This document shows, one piece after another, positions 10,663 to 21,674 of a stretch of DNA of 64,000 bases. A model generated the notes under the pieces. That model worked only from the letters and a program-made list of their open reading frames with translations, was not told the DNA's origin and did no database searches. Location: NCBI RefSeq assembly GCF_011075055.1, contig NC_058152.1:12769228-12833227 (forward strand). Direction: 5' to 3'. Every line of letters begins with the position of its first letter. The first letter of the stretch is position 1. Made by a program: the position numbers and the translations under genes. Source of the stretch: Mangifera indica. Taxonomy: Eukaryota; Streptophyta; Magnoliopsida; Sapindales; Anacardiaceae.

Positions 10663-12612
10663 TCACTCAACCTTCTCTTTATCATTTAATCCATCATAAC
10701 TTATTTTTAACACCTTGTGGACATCCACATGAAGACTTGTTCTTAAGTTTTTTAGTGCACTTTCCCATTCTCTCTTCGTCCTCTTGAATAGAAAGGAACC
10801 AAGAACTTTAAGAGCTAGTGGAACCCGTCAGCGTAAGCTACTATACTAGATGATAACTCGACATAATCCTCTATTATAGTGTTTCCTCTAAAGGCATATA
10901 GGGCAAAAAGTTGAAGAGCATTATCAAAACATAACCCTTTCATTTCATGAATGTGATCTACTTCACAACTTCTTAGCACATGTTTATCCCTTGTTGTTAT
11001 AATGATTCGACTATTTGAATCCAAGTCGTCAAAAGCTCTCATTAAACGTTCTATTTGTTCTAACTTCGTTACATCATCAAACACAATAAGAACTTTTTTT
11101 CTGCTGATAAGACTTTTTCTTCTAAAGGTGAATCCATGATTGAGATGTTCATCCCCTAAAATTGCAGAGCTCAATTTTTGGCATAAGTCATTTAATCCCC
11201 CGCTTTTCTCTGATTCTTCTCTAATATTCAAAATGAAGTAAGAAGCTTCAAACTGTTTAGAGATTTTTTCAAATATAGCACTAGCAAGAGTAGTTTTTCC
11301 TATGCCACCAATGCCCCAAATTCCTAGCTTGCAAACACCCTTTGAACATAATAAATTTTCAATCTCTTCAATTGATGACTCTAGTCCAACTAGCTTTTGG
11401 GTAAGAATAAATGAGGAGTTGTAATCCAATTTCCTCCATATATCATTGGCAATATCTTTTACCAACGTTGCCTCATTCCTAAAAATAAAAAATAAAAAAT
11501 TAAATAATATGATACTAAAATTAAATGATAGAATAAAAAAATATAACATAATTTTAGTTCTTTTCTGTTTCTTTTGACTGTTCATTGAATAAAAATTTTT
11601 AAAACGTAAGATTGGCATGATGAAGAACTGCATCATGACATGAACTAAACTTCATTTCTCAGTGGCACAAAATTTTGGATTCAAATATAATTTGATCATC
11701 ACTTTCCATGTCCTAAAAACTTGTAAAACTTTTCAATGCTAAAATTCAATTCAATTCAATTCTCCAAAAAAAAATAAATAATCAGTAAGTATATATTCAA
11801 TGATATATCATATTTAGATAGTAATTAGCTGTCATCCAAAAAAGTAAAGCTGACGGTTCATATTAACGGATTGTGTTTGTATTAAGTTTTTCTGTGTTTT
11901 GGGCAAGAAGACACACAACAAGAACCCAATTGATTATTATTTTGACCATCTGATTCTGTTCCCAGTAAATCTGGAAAAGATAATAAAAATAGAAAATACA
12001 TGGAACTGCTGTATGTAAGATTATTACATAAAAATTGGTAATTTGTAGCTTCAAAGTACTTACCAAAAAAAAGAAAAGATTATTACGTAAAAACATTGAT
12101 AAAAAAATTTACAGTTACCTGGAGTTCTTTGAATGAAAACCAGAAAGGTTGGCTGCATCCCTCAAAGCAGTCCTCCATCTCTGCAACATCTCTGAATCAT
12201 CCATAAAACGCTTTTCAAGCTCAGCAAATGCTTTCCCCAAATCCCCAGTTTGATTCCTGACATCAGATGGATCTACTTGATAGAAGACTGGTATTACGAT
12301 CTGATCATATGTGTTCTTACATTTAACAATCTCTTCAAGTTCTCTGAGACACCATCTTGAGGAAGCATACCCTTTAGAAAAAATGATAACCGAGATCTTT
12401 GAATGTTCAATTGCCTTCAAAAGAGATATAGAAATTTCTTCTCCTCTAACTAGGCTATCATCAATGAAAGTTCTAATCTTTTTTTGACAAAAGGCTTCAT
12501 AAAGATGGCTGGTAATGTTTTGTCGGGTGTCCACACCATGGAAACTAAGGAAAACCTCATACTCTATTTTAGGAGTAATGGATGAAGAAGAAGAAGAAGA
12601 AGAGGAAGCCAT
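10663..12612 (-). pseudogene. TNL-A: truncated TIR-NB gene with a frameshift
   Basis: Exon 1 (12612-12119) encodes a TIR domain: MASSSS start, EVFLSFHGVDTR, and SSRWCLREL holding the glutamate that is catalytic in TIR NADases. Exon 2 (from 11478) encodes NB-ARC up to the RNBS-B region: P-loop LGIWGIGGIGKTTLAS, kinase-2 VLIVFDDV, IIITTRDKHVL. The splice sites match those of TNL-B. A base present in TNL-C is missing at about 10824-10825. This shifts the frame just before the GLPL motif and stops the protein at 385 residues. Without it the frame would end at 10663, as in TNL-C. ARC2, MHD and LRR are absent. A shortened TIR-NB protein could still be made, but I treat it as a pseudogene. Confidence 0.85.
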
Positions 12613-13378
12613 TAAGTGCAAGTGAAGAGAGGCACTTCGCATAAACAAAGAAGGGTAAACTAAAACATCACCTAATTGAGCAGTTGAACTATATCCCACA
12701 ATCTCTAAGTCTTTTTCACCTCTTTTTCTAGGAAGATGGCCTGCCTTTTTCTTCTTTGCCTTTTCAGTTTTCTCAGAAGATGCCCTGTCTTTCGTCTTTT
12801 TGACTTGGACTTTTTGCCCCGTGAACATTAGGATGCCTTGTGATTTCTACTTGTATTTTATTTTCAAGCAAGCTGTCTTAACATTTTCTATTTTATTATT
12901 TATCTGCCAAATGATTATTTTAAAATATTAATATGTAATTGTGTATTATTTTATTTTTAATTTAAAATTATTTAATTATATAATAATATATTATTATTTA
13001 AACATAATTTTGTACTTATTATTTATATATATAAAAATATATTAATATTAAATATTAAAATATTAAAATATTTTACTATTTTCACAGATAAAGTTTAGAC
13101 TACTAGTTTAGACTAGCAGTTTAAAAGGACCATCAAAATCTCCATCGCAGTCAAGTCATGGCCACTGTGGGAACTTCCCCAATACCTAACAAGGGACACC
13201 CCACGATTTTGGCCGACAGCTACAGGATTTCTTGTGGGCTTCTCTTTGTATTTTTTTTTCTTCCGAATAAATTAGAAAATTAAATATGAAAATGACAACA
13301 TTAAATTCCCTCCATTTCTAATTTTGCCGCTCTCACCAGTTGAAAGAATTTTGAATATTCAACACCGGAACACTACAA
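12613..13378. other. Upstream region of TNL-A
   Basis: 5' flank of the TIR exon. The frame stays open upstream of the chosen start to 12828, but that part is lysine-rich, differs from TNL-B and is probably leader. The serine-rich start at 12612 is shared by all three genes. Beyond lies AT-rich DNA with runs of TATTA type. No confident promoter element. Confidence 0.5.
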
Positions 13379-15000
13379 AGCACATCAGGAGAAAATGCAG
13401 GTGCCAACACTGGGAAGCAGACGAAATGGACAAAAGCAGAATCAGTAAATGACAGAAGCACCGGCCGAATCAATTGACAATCCGAACTCAATGAATTCTG
13501 ACGCTCTACTCGGAGAGACAAAACTCAGCTTGCTTGATCATACAACAAACCAGCATCCAAAGATCCTCATAGAAGGACTACAGCTCAGGAATTTCAGACC
13601 AGACCCCATCAACAGAGGATAATTAAGCCCAAACCAGAGGACCATATCATCATGTAGCAATCCAGGAGCAAAAATTTGAAGATGCAAGAAAAGCATGCAG
13701 GAAGAATTCAAGCCAACCAGACCAGCAAAGACTGAAGGTCCATGAGGACCAGAAGCATGCCTCAACCGCAAGGAAACCAAGCAGCAGACCAGGAGAAATT
13801 TTTGAGGGCGCCAAACCAAGCCACAGCTGGGGAAAAGGGAGGCCAGGAGAACAACAGCAGGAGAAGCAGGGGAATGAACGGCAAAAACAGGGGAAGCACA
13901 GAAAACTGATGCGAAAGCTTCTGATCAGAATTTAGAAGCAAATACAAGCACCAGGAAACAGGAGATTCAAGCTCCAAAAGACAGTAGCGAAAAGGCAGGT
14001 TTCGAAAGCCACCAGGAAAGAGCAGAAAAGAAAATCCCAGCAGCAGAGTTGAGGCAATGGAGAGGGGAAAAGCTATCAATATTGGCCACTGCAGCCGGCA
14101 CCAAACCAACAGAATAGGACTCGACTAAAGATCAGGAAGAGGGAACCTACAAAAGAACACACTGTTAGCAAAAAGGGCTGCCACCTCCAAAGAGGAGAAG
14201 CCTAAGCATTTGAAGGTGAAAGATGCAGTTGAGGAGGTTCCAATTCCTAGCAATGGCTTTATTGACATTAGTAGGCGAAAATTTTGAGAGGTCAGCCCCT
14301 TTGCCTCTTACCAGTCTTCTGAGCCTTTCCTTGGGCTGCAGAAGATTAGAGAAAATCCTGTTGTTTCTTTCCTTCCAAATGGCATAAATACTAGCCCCAG
14401 GCTTAACTTGCCCATCAAGAATTTTAACTGACTTCCTTCCAATCCGAAGAAATTTCATCAATAAAGGAGTTCTAGTTTTGCCCATTATAAATCAAGAAAC
14501 TTTTCCTCAAAATGGTCTTCCAGATATAGTTGTTGTATTCACATCCGAAGAAAATGTGGTTTATATCCTCTTCATAATGATTACATAACACGCACTTAGC
14601 ATTATTTGTGAGTCCAAGTTTGACAAGTTTGTCTCTAGTCATGAGTCTGTGCTTAATTGCCAACCAGAGGATAATAGCTTGTCTAGGAATTTGTTTTTTG
14701 TGATATACAAGGTCAGCCCAGTTAACCTCTCTTTTCTTACTCCTGAACTCATTCCAAACCGACTACGTAGAAAACTGACCATTGGACGACGGCAACCATG
14801 TGATAGAATCTAAGCCATCTCTAGGATTATTCATCAATGCCCCTTGATCTCTGAAAGTGCATTAGAGTCCACAGCTGACCATTTCCAAGAGTTGTCATTT
14901 ACAATCTCCATAACTTTCACCTCCCTACTAATACCCGAGTCATCAATGCCCCTTGATTGGTCTTTCTCTATACTTCTGCAAGAGAGGGTCATACAGGTGC
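13379..15000 (-). mobile_element. LINE 3' fragment, copy 2
   Basis: Same fragment as at the window start but complete at its 3' side, which begins near 13379 at the point shared with copy 3. It has the zf-RVT-like region (14472-14663), the tail IYAIWKERNNRIFSN, then about 780 bp of 3' sequence. About 12 bp coding for DRIV are missing from the tail compared with copies 1 and 3. No RT domain. Confidence 0.85.
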
Positions 15001-15967
15001 TAATTGTCTATCTAAAAGAAGGTATTCTTCGCATTTCCAATTTTATATTTGATTTTGTCTCTCAGCTCATTTTTTATTTTGATTAACTTCCACCACGACA
15101 AACTATCATTGGTTGGATTGGTCAATTTGGTCTCAAAAAAAAAAGTCCAATTTAAATAAAATTTCCTTATTAAAAAATTTAGTTATTTTGAATTGATTGA
15201 AGTAAAAATTTTAAAATTTTAAAATTTCAAAAACCACTTTGAACTTTTTTTAAGGTTAAAAGAAACCCAAAAATTTTTATTAACACCTCTAGTATTTTTA
15301 AAATTACAATTACTCTCAAAACTTTTGAAAAGGGAAAACAAAAAAAATAAGAGGAAAAGAAAAATAAAAAGAATAAGAGGGAAAGGAGAAAATTGGAAAA
15401 ATATATAAAATGATTTTCATTTATTTCACTTAACAAAATCCACTAACAGAAGTAGATGGTGGATGAAAATTGGCTTTTCAAAATTCAAAGGGTCAAAACA
15501 TTATTTCGACAAACCTTGGGGGGGGGGGGTGTGGGAGGAATAGTCTTTTGACCTTGTCCTTCATTCTTTATGGCCATAACAAAAGATAGGTGGCCTAAAT
15601 TTTATGAACTCTCAATAATAATCTTCAAAGGTTAGATGAGATTAATTTTAAATTGAATAATTCATACAACAGTTGCCGTGTAAAAATTTACATGACAACA
15701 TTGCAAAGGTACCTCGAAAACATAAACCCTAAATATATGTTTTAAAAGATCATAAAAATGAACATCATGCATCAAAAATTGATTCAATTACAAACTTAAC
15801 TTCGTCTGGGTTAAAAGACTATATTTACAATTTCCCTATATGCTTGTGGCTGCTTCAAAAATGTCAGCAATTTAAAGTATGCAAATTATGTTTATAACAA
15901 CAATGTCCAGAGGTACCTCTAATCAGGAAAGGAGTTTGAGCTTGTTGATTTTTTCCGGTATAAGATT
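15001..15967. other. Spacer without a gene
   Basis: AT-rich, with the purine-rich tract and a run of about 11 G at about 15521. Matched by 53.5-54.5 kb. No gene seen. Confidence 0.55.
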
Positions 15968-16984
15968 AGGCAGTGTCATGAGGATGGGTGGCCCAAATTG
16001 AACTAAAAGCTCCAAGGCGTTGGAAGTACTGTCCTAGTGCAAGCAAGCCTCGAGCAACCTAGCGAGTTATTAGGATACAAGACATCTGCTGTAATGTTTC
16101 TTGTCCAAAATAATCAGCCTGTTCGGGCAAGAGCTTATAAATTTGGTAACATGTCAATACGTTCCAAGTAAAAACTAACATGTATCAAATCGTATGAACC
16201 CGGAATTTAAAGAACCATGTTATGCTAAGATCAGTATATTACTTTCTACCAATCATATCATTTTTGCTAACAGAAACCGATTAGTGGTCTGGTTGCCGAT
16301 CATGAAATCTTATTCAGAGAAACTATCAGCAGTGGAGAATATATACATTTGACTATGTAGCCATACTTAAGTTTGCAGAAAAGCAAAGCACTGAAGGAAA
16401 AATCAACTACGGTTTTTTAGTACATCACGAAAATGATATTTCCTACAAATCATGACTGCAATAAATCACCAAAATAATGAATTCAACGCCAAGAAGATGG
16501 TCTAAAAGGAAAGGGATGAGAAAATAGGTGTGATTTGTCGGGCATCACAGGCATGCATTCGAGCAGCATAGTGCTTAAATAAATCTTAGAAGCAGAAGAA
16601 AACTTCAATTTCACAGATGAATGCAAATTCAACTCGCTAGAAAGTTTCTCAACTTAAATCAGATGTGCTGATAAAAAACTAATTAACTGCTCAGAAAAAC
16701 CATTACAGAAAGATATTCAAAGTTAAGATCGGCAGTAATACCCCGATTCTTACCTAGTTCAAAAAGCTGACTAGAGCTTCCAACTTCTCCATTGCAGTAG
16801 GTATCTTTGGGATGCAACCTCCTTCTACCAGTTGACCTGCAGCAACAGTTTCAGCAGGAGTCGACTGCAATTTCTCCATACCTTGAGTCAGAGCATCTTC
16901 CGCTTGCTGACATGACTGTCTTAGCTTATTAACTTCTATATTTTGTGAATCGATCAAGGAGTCAAGATCAGGAACGAAAACCAA
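15968..16984 (-). pseudogene. TGA1/4-like C-terminal fragment, copy 2
   Basis: The upstream exon (16984 to about 16754) is open and includes LRQSCQQAEDALTQGMEKL and TAMEKLEALVSFLN, ending at a GT donor. This is closer to clade-I TGA proteins than copy 1. The downstream exon keeps the LLALG.YFQRLGAF region, but the codon after ITR is a TAG stop (plus strand 16059-16061) where copy 4 has CAG. No bZIP region upstream. Confidence 0.82.
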
Positions 16985-17019
16985 TTATCAATGTCAGCTT
17001 ATGAATCAATGTTATTCTA

Positions 17020-17428
17020 CCTGTGGTGAAAGACCTTGAGGGTGACGTTACTGAATCAATCATGTATTCGTAGGTTATGATTACAGTCCATGTTATTCAA
17101 ATTGCTTACAATCAATTTGAATAGCCAGGGTGGAATAGTTTTCTTTGTTGAACATGAAACTAAGATTGGAAGGATTCTAAGCCAAGTGAAAAAATGTAGA
17201 GTGACTTTGTTGTACGCTAAAGATGATGATTTGAGAAGAGATGCAAGAATGGACAGAAACAAGAGATTGAATACTATAAATTGCTCTGTTGATGACTGTT
17301 TGAGTTGTTGTATAAATTGCTGCTGGAAACATGACAAAATGGACAATTTTCTGCCATCATTCAAAATTTTAGATAGATGGTCCCCTCATTCAGAAATATA
17401 CAAGCAATGGATGAGAGAAGAACAGTAA
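17020..17428 (+). pseudogene. Plus-strand C-JID remnant with cysteine-rich tail, copy 2
   Basis: Reads LNLNSQGGIVFFVEHETK, SQVKKCRVTLLYAKDDDL, then a tail with CSVDDCLSCCINCCWKHD and a stop after MREEQ. The first part matches the TNL-B C-terminus (SQVKKCGVTLLYAKNDDL). TNL-B ends about 20 residues later without the cysteine-rich tail. Small deletions at about 17058 and 17088 break the frame upstream. It appears identical to 55.6-55.95 kb. Confidence 0.75.
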
Positions 17429-18650
17429 GTTGGATTGAATTAAACGTCCAAAAGTGAAGAACAGAAATATATTTTATGACCTCATGTTTTTCATGGTTCT
17501 TATGACCTCAACACATACACTACTACCAACTAGGCCTCTTTGACTTCTCACCTGTACACAGTAACCTTAGCAGAGGAAGCAGACCGAGAGCAAGAGAGGA
17601 TTGGCTAATTTGTTTCTGTAATATGCATTGCCGGGAAGAAGAGTAGCCAATATACTTAAGGATTGAGCTAGGAAAAATTATTTATCTGCCCCTCATGCTT
17701 AAATGACAAAAACACCCTTACTAACTTTGCCAAATTACCGTTATACCCTTAATTCATGTTTAACCCACAAATACAAAATAACAATTTGTATTTGTAGTAT
17801 CACTCTAAAAGAATAAATCCACTGAGTAATCAATTTAAATACAAAACAGAAATTGGTCGACAAATCAAAGATTAAAAACTCTAGAGTTGAAACATTCACA
17901 TAGTAAAAAAAAACTATAACACAATGAAATAATAAACAAAATTTTAACATTAACGATATTCACCCGTGAACATAAACCAATGTAAACTCTGGATTTGCTC
18001 TTTGACCATCTCAATGTAAACTTCTCTCATTTCATTTCATCACAATTCCCTTATCATTTATGACACTTTTCGCCTCTCTTCTTTCCTTTTTTCTATTGAG
18101 AATGTAGTAAAACAAGTAAGAAGGTTGGTGCTTCGGCTTAACGGTGTTAGAGGAGGTACAAGCCTTTCAGCGGCAAACTAACGGTTAGTTAACGACTCAT
18201 TTAGTAAAATCCAACGGCTTAGAATCAATGTTTATGTGCTTTCTGTATAAAAGATAAATGGTGGTTATTGCATTTCACCAGGATTGCTACATCAGGCACA
18301 AAGGAGTACAAATTCAAATGTAATTCAAGCAATGTAAGTTTTTGCCATTCTATTAATAAAATAAGAGGTTATACAGTATTTCAGTTCATTCCTTTTCTCT
18401 CTATAAACTTAGGTTCCTTTTTTGCTCTACAATTTTCTTCAATTGACCAACACTGTTTTCATTTGTTCACCAAATTTTAGTGTCATTATACTTTGTAATA
18501 AACAGAGTACTCTGTTTTTGCAACCATTTGTTTCATCTTTAACACCTTTCTTATGGCACTTTCAGCTAGACGCTTTCTGGTTGAACGGAGCAAGCACTTA
18601 TGAATGAGTTCACAATTTGAATTGTTTTCCTGATATGAATGTTGTTGCAG
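17429..18650. other. Spacer between C-JID remnant and CAMTA fragment
   Basis: AT-rich. A TATA-like TATAAAAG at about 18246 precedes the CAMTA-like exons on the plus strand, and an exon-like stretch follows an AG near 18281, but neither can be tied to a transcript. The matching DNA at 5.0-5.39 and 43.5-43.92 kb has the same layout. Confidence 0.4.
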
Positions 18651-19105
18651 ATTGTTTGAATGACGCGGATGTTGAAGAAATCGTGAAAGAAGGGCAAAAC
18701 AGGTGGTTGAATGCAGTTGAAATATGCAAAATATTTGAAAACCATGAAAAGCTTCAAATACTTGCTTCTCAACCACAATCAAGGTTTCCAAAAGTATTGT
18801 TTCATCTGGGATTTTATTTTTCTAACCTTTTTATGGATGGAATTTGGGTAAGTTACATTAATTACAGGTGGCTCCTTTTTCGTCATTAAGCTGCAGAGGC
18901 TTTGAGAGTTTAGGAAGGATGACCACACGTGGAGTAAAAAGGAAAAAAAAATAGATGCAAAGTCGATCCGGGAATTTATTAAAATTTCAAGGTTCTTGCA
19001 ATAATTTGAATTAACAACGAGTGAAATTTTACAGGTTAACATAGATGAGATGTTGAATTGTTTGTATGTTTATTTAGAAGATAAAACATGTGGATATAAG
19101 AAGTT
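18651..19105 (+). pseudogene. CAMTA-like CG-1 domain fragment, copy 3
   Basis: Starts after TTGCAG with VEEIVKEGQNRWLNAVEICK. The family tryptophan is intact here, unlike copy 1. It continues through FENHEKLQILASQPQSR and then loses frame. A second part at about 18905-18995 keeps FRKDDHTW-like sequence. A third at about 19040-19075 has DEMLNCLYVYLED and then diverges where other copies have NENLQRR. Truncated and frameshifted. Nearly identical to 57.17-57.62 kb. Confidence 0.75.
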
Positions 19106-20344
19106 ACCGGAATCATAGTGGCATTTCTGGTATAGTATGTCCATGACACATTACTTATCGAAAATGACATACTGAATTTGCAAATGATAAAGACTTAATC
19201 ATCCAAGCATATTTTTATGAATGACTTGGGAAAAGTAGCATATCTGAATCCTTGTATTAAGATTTATTATGATAGATTGCATAAGTTGCTTGGCCAAAGT
19301 AATGCACACGTGGACATGGTGCTAAAGATATTCAACATTCAATAATCCAAGAAATTTTTTTTTTCTATTTCTAGCATATTTTAACTCATTTACCTTGAAT
19401 GCTGCACATTAGGTATTCAGTATATAGCATGAATTAGACACCTAATTATGTCAATAAATACCAAAGAGTTTTCAGTATATAGCATGAATCCAGAGGCGTG
19501 TAGTATAATACCTTCAACACCAAATCACCACAAATTCAAACATAAATTCACTTTGAAACAAGAGATTAAGGACAAATCTATATAAAGAGACAAATAAAAA
19601 TTCAAACCTGTTGAGAAGTAGATCATTGTAAAGTTGCATATGAGTGATAGGGTATGAATTGGATGTGAATCTCTAAAGATGACGACGACAATTCGAAAAG
19701 CTACTTCTCAAGATATTAGGAGGGAATTGGTAGAGCGACAATACCATGGCGAGTGGGTGACACCGTGCATGAGATTGGCGGTTGGAGTGCAAGAGTTGGT
19801 TGGAGGAGATGTAAGAAGAGAAAAATGGCTCCAGCGATGTGAGTGTAAGTAGGTGCCCAAGCCATTTGTTAGGAGGGCTAAGGCGATTCAAGCAAGAGTA
19901 AAACGGTGCAGGTCAAGATGTAGAGAAAATGATTTTGGGAGTAAGCTGTGAGACTCTTGAGGATTTTCTCTCATCATTCCTTTAATAGAGTGACAAATGT
20001 CAAGTCTTAGTTTGAAAGGAATGGTGAAATGTTCAAACAATAGATTATGGGGTTAAAAATTTAGGCCAAAACCCCTAATCCCACCAAAGGTTTAGTTAAT
20101 TTGCAATTTTTACCCACTAATTTTGAAAAATCTAAATCCACATGGTAAATTATTTATTATTCCTTTTTAATATAATAACAAAAATATCTCATAAATTGCT
20201 ATAATTTAAATTAAGAATTCATGCTATGTAATTATGAAATTAAATATACAAAAACACCCTTTATATAAAATTGTAATTTAAACATAATTAAAAATAATTT
20301 ACCAATATAATTTTTTGATTTACCAAATATAAGATGGAAGATTG
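19106..20344. other. Spacer without a recognised gene
   Basis: AT-rich at both ends. The middle (about 19670-19930) is less AT-rich and has open frames on both strands, but none resembles a family I know. Matched by 57.6-58.86 kb. Confidence 0.45.
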
Positions 20345-21011
20345 AATGTAAAATGAAAGAATCACAGTTGAGCCAGAATGTTGGAAGTCAATCATCACAA
20401 GGATAGTTATGGAAGGGAATGCAACAGACTTCAGACAAGTATAAGAACAGACAAAAGCTATGCAAAATATTCTTTCAAAAAGCTCAGAAACATGAAAAAT
20501 AATTTTCAGAGTTGCATGTTATTAACTGTTAAAAATTCCGTTTTTTGGAAACTGTCAAACTCTGGCTTTTAGACAATTGAAATTTATGCATGTTATTAAC
20601 TGTTAAAAATGCGAGAATGAAAGAAGATGGTACTGAAAAAGAATTTGAGAACTTGAGTGATGAAAAACTGAAAATTTTAATTTCTGCATTATTTAAGAAG
20701 CATGATCTACTAAAGACATGAAACACAGAAAACTATTGACAGTAACAACATGCAAAGCTACTAAAGCCATCTCCGCAACTAACAACTTAAGGAAAATCAA
20801 TTCTTCTGTAATTGACGATATTCGTACCAGAAAACATTTGCAGGACCTTGAACAAGAGCAGATGAGTATCGCAGGGCTAATTCATTGTCAATTTGAACTT
20901 CAAATAGTGCAGCAAAGATACAAAAATACAGCTCAACAAATAGGAGCATCAAGGCAAGGGAACAAGATGCAATCATCCGTGAAAATCTTAATTGACCAAA
21001 TTGGTAATTAG
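20345..21011 (+). pseudogene. Unidentified decayed gene, exon-like blocks
   Basis: The plus strand shows three charged stretches. One begins MKESQLSQNVGSQSSQG. One has EFENLSDEKLKILISALFKK (about 20640-20700). One is a 97-codon frame (20718-21011) with DLEQEQMSIAGLIHCQFELQ and many Q, E and K residues that looks helical or coiled-coil. Stops separate them. The duplicate at 58.86-59.53 kb has a stop in the third frame. I do not recognise the family. Confidence 0.35.
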
Positions 21012-21674
21012 CATTTTTAACAAGACAGTATACCACCCACTCTTTTGTTTATGCAAAGAATCCATAGAACTAATAAACAATAACAAAACCTCATAAGGAC
21101 AACAAAGAAGCCCCAGCAATAAACTTTAACACTATAACAATCATTTAATGTATTGTTAAGTATACAAAAAAACAAGATAGAACCCAACAGAGTTATAATC
21201 ATAAGAATATTAAATAAATGTAGAACAAGTCCAGACATTACAATGAACGACTGCACACTAGAAGCGCAGATCCAAAAAAGTAAAGGAAAGAAAAGAAAGT
21301 GAACAGAAAAGATAATCTTTCAACCAATTTGTCTGTCAATTGAAAGACTGCTAAATCATATATCAATAAAAAGAATATTCGTTACAACCATTCACTAAGG
21401 AGCAATGGAGATTGCACCAAAAAAAAAGCATTGAAAAGGTAATAACTTAGCATATCAACGGGAGAGTTCGTCTCAATAAGGGAAAAAAAAATTCATACTA
21501 TAGTCTGATGAAGACAAACGGTTCGATGAACTAACGATTTGAAGACAAGTTATGGAGAGTTCGCCGAGATTTTGAGTGCCAGAGAGGAGACAAGTTTGAA
21601 TGACATAGAGCCCACAACTTTTTGACGCCAGACTGTAGAGGAGATGATACATACATACATACATACATATATAT
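21012..21674. other. Spacer ending in a CATA microsatellite
   Basis: No gene seen. A (CATA)n/(TA)n tract at about 21650-21674 is the target of the LTR insertion that follows. The matching tract in the right duplicate (about 60204-60220) is uninterrupted. Confidence 0.6.

Noticed and set aside
2212..12612. A live TNL-TGA or TNL-CAMTA fusion gene
   Set aside because: TGA pieces are on the TNL strand but separated from TNL exons by LINE DNA. CAMTA pieces are on the other strand and carry many stops. No open joined frame exists.
12613..12828. Extended N-terminus of TNL-A and TNL-C (from 12828 and 51366)
   Set aside because: The lysine-rich extension is not shared by TNL-B and is unlike any TNL N-terminus. 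The MASSSS start is preferred.
13333..14109. Several minus-strand frames of 60-115 codons
   Set aside because: They are overlapping frames in the LINE 3' tail, differ in frame between copies and resemble no protein.
18120..18200. Possible tRNA-like sequence in the GGTGCTTCGGCTTAACGG region
   Set aside because: No cloverleaf with anticodon arm and T-loop could be made by eye.
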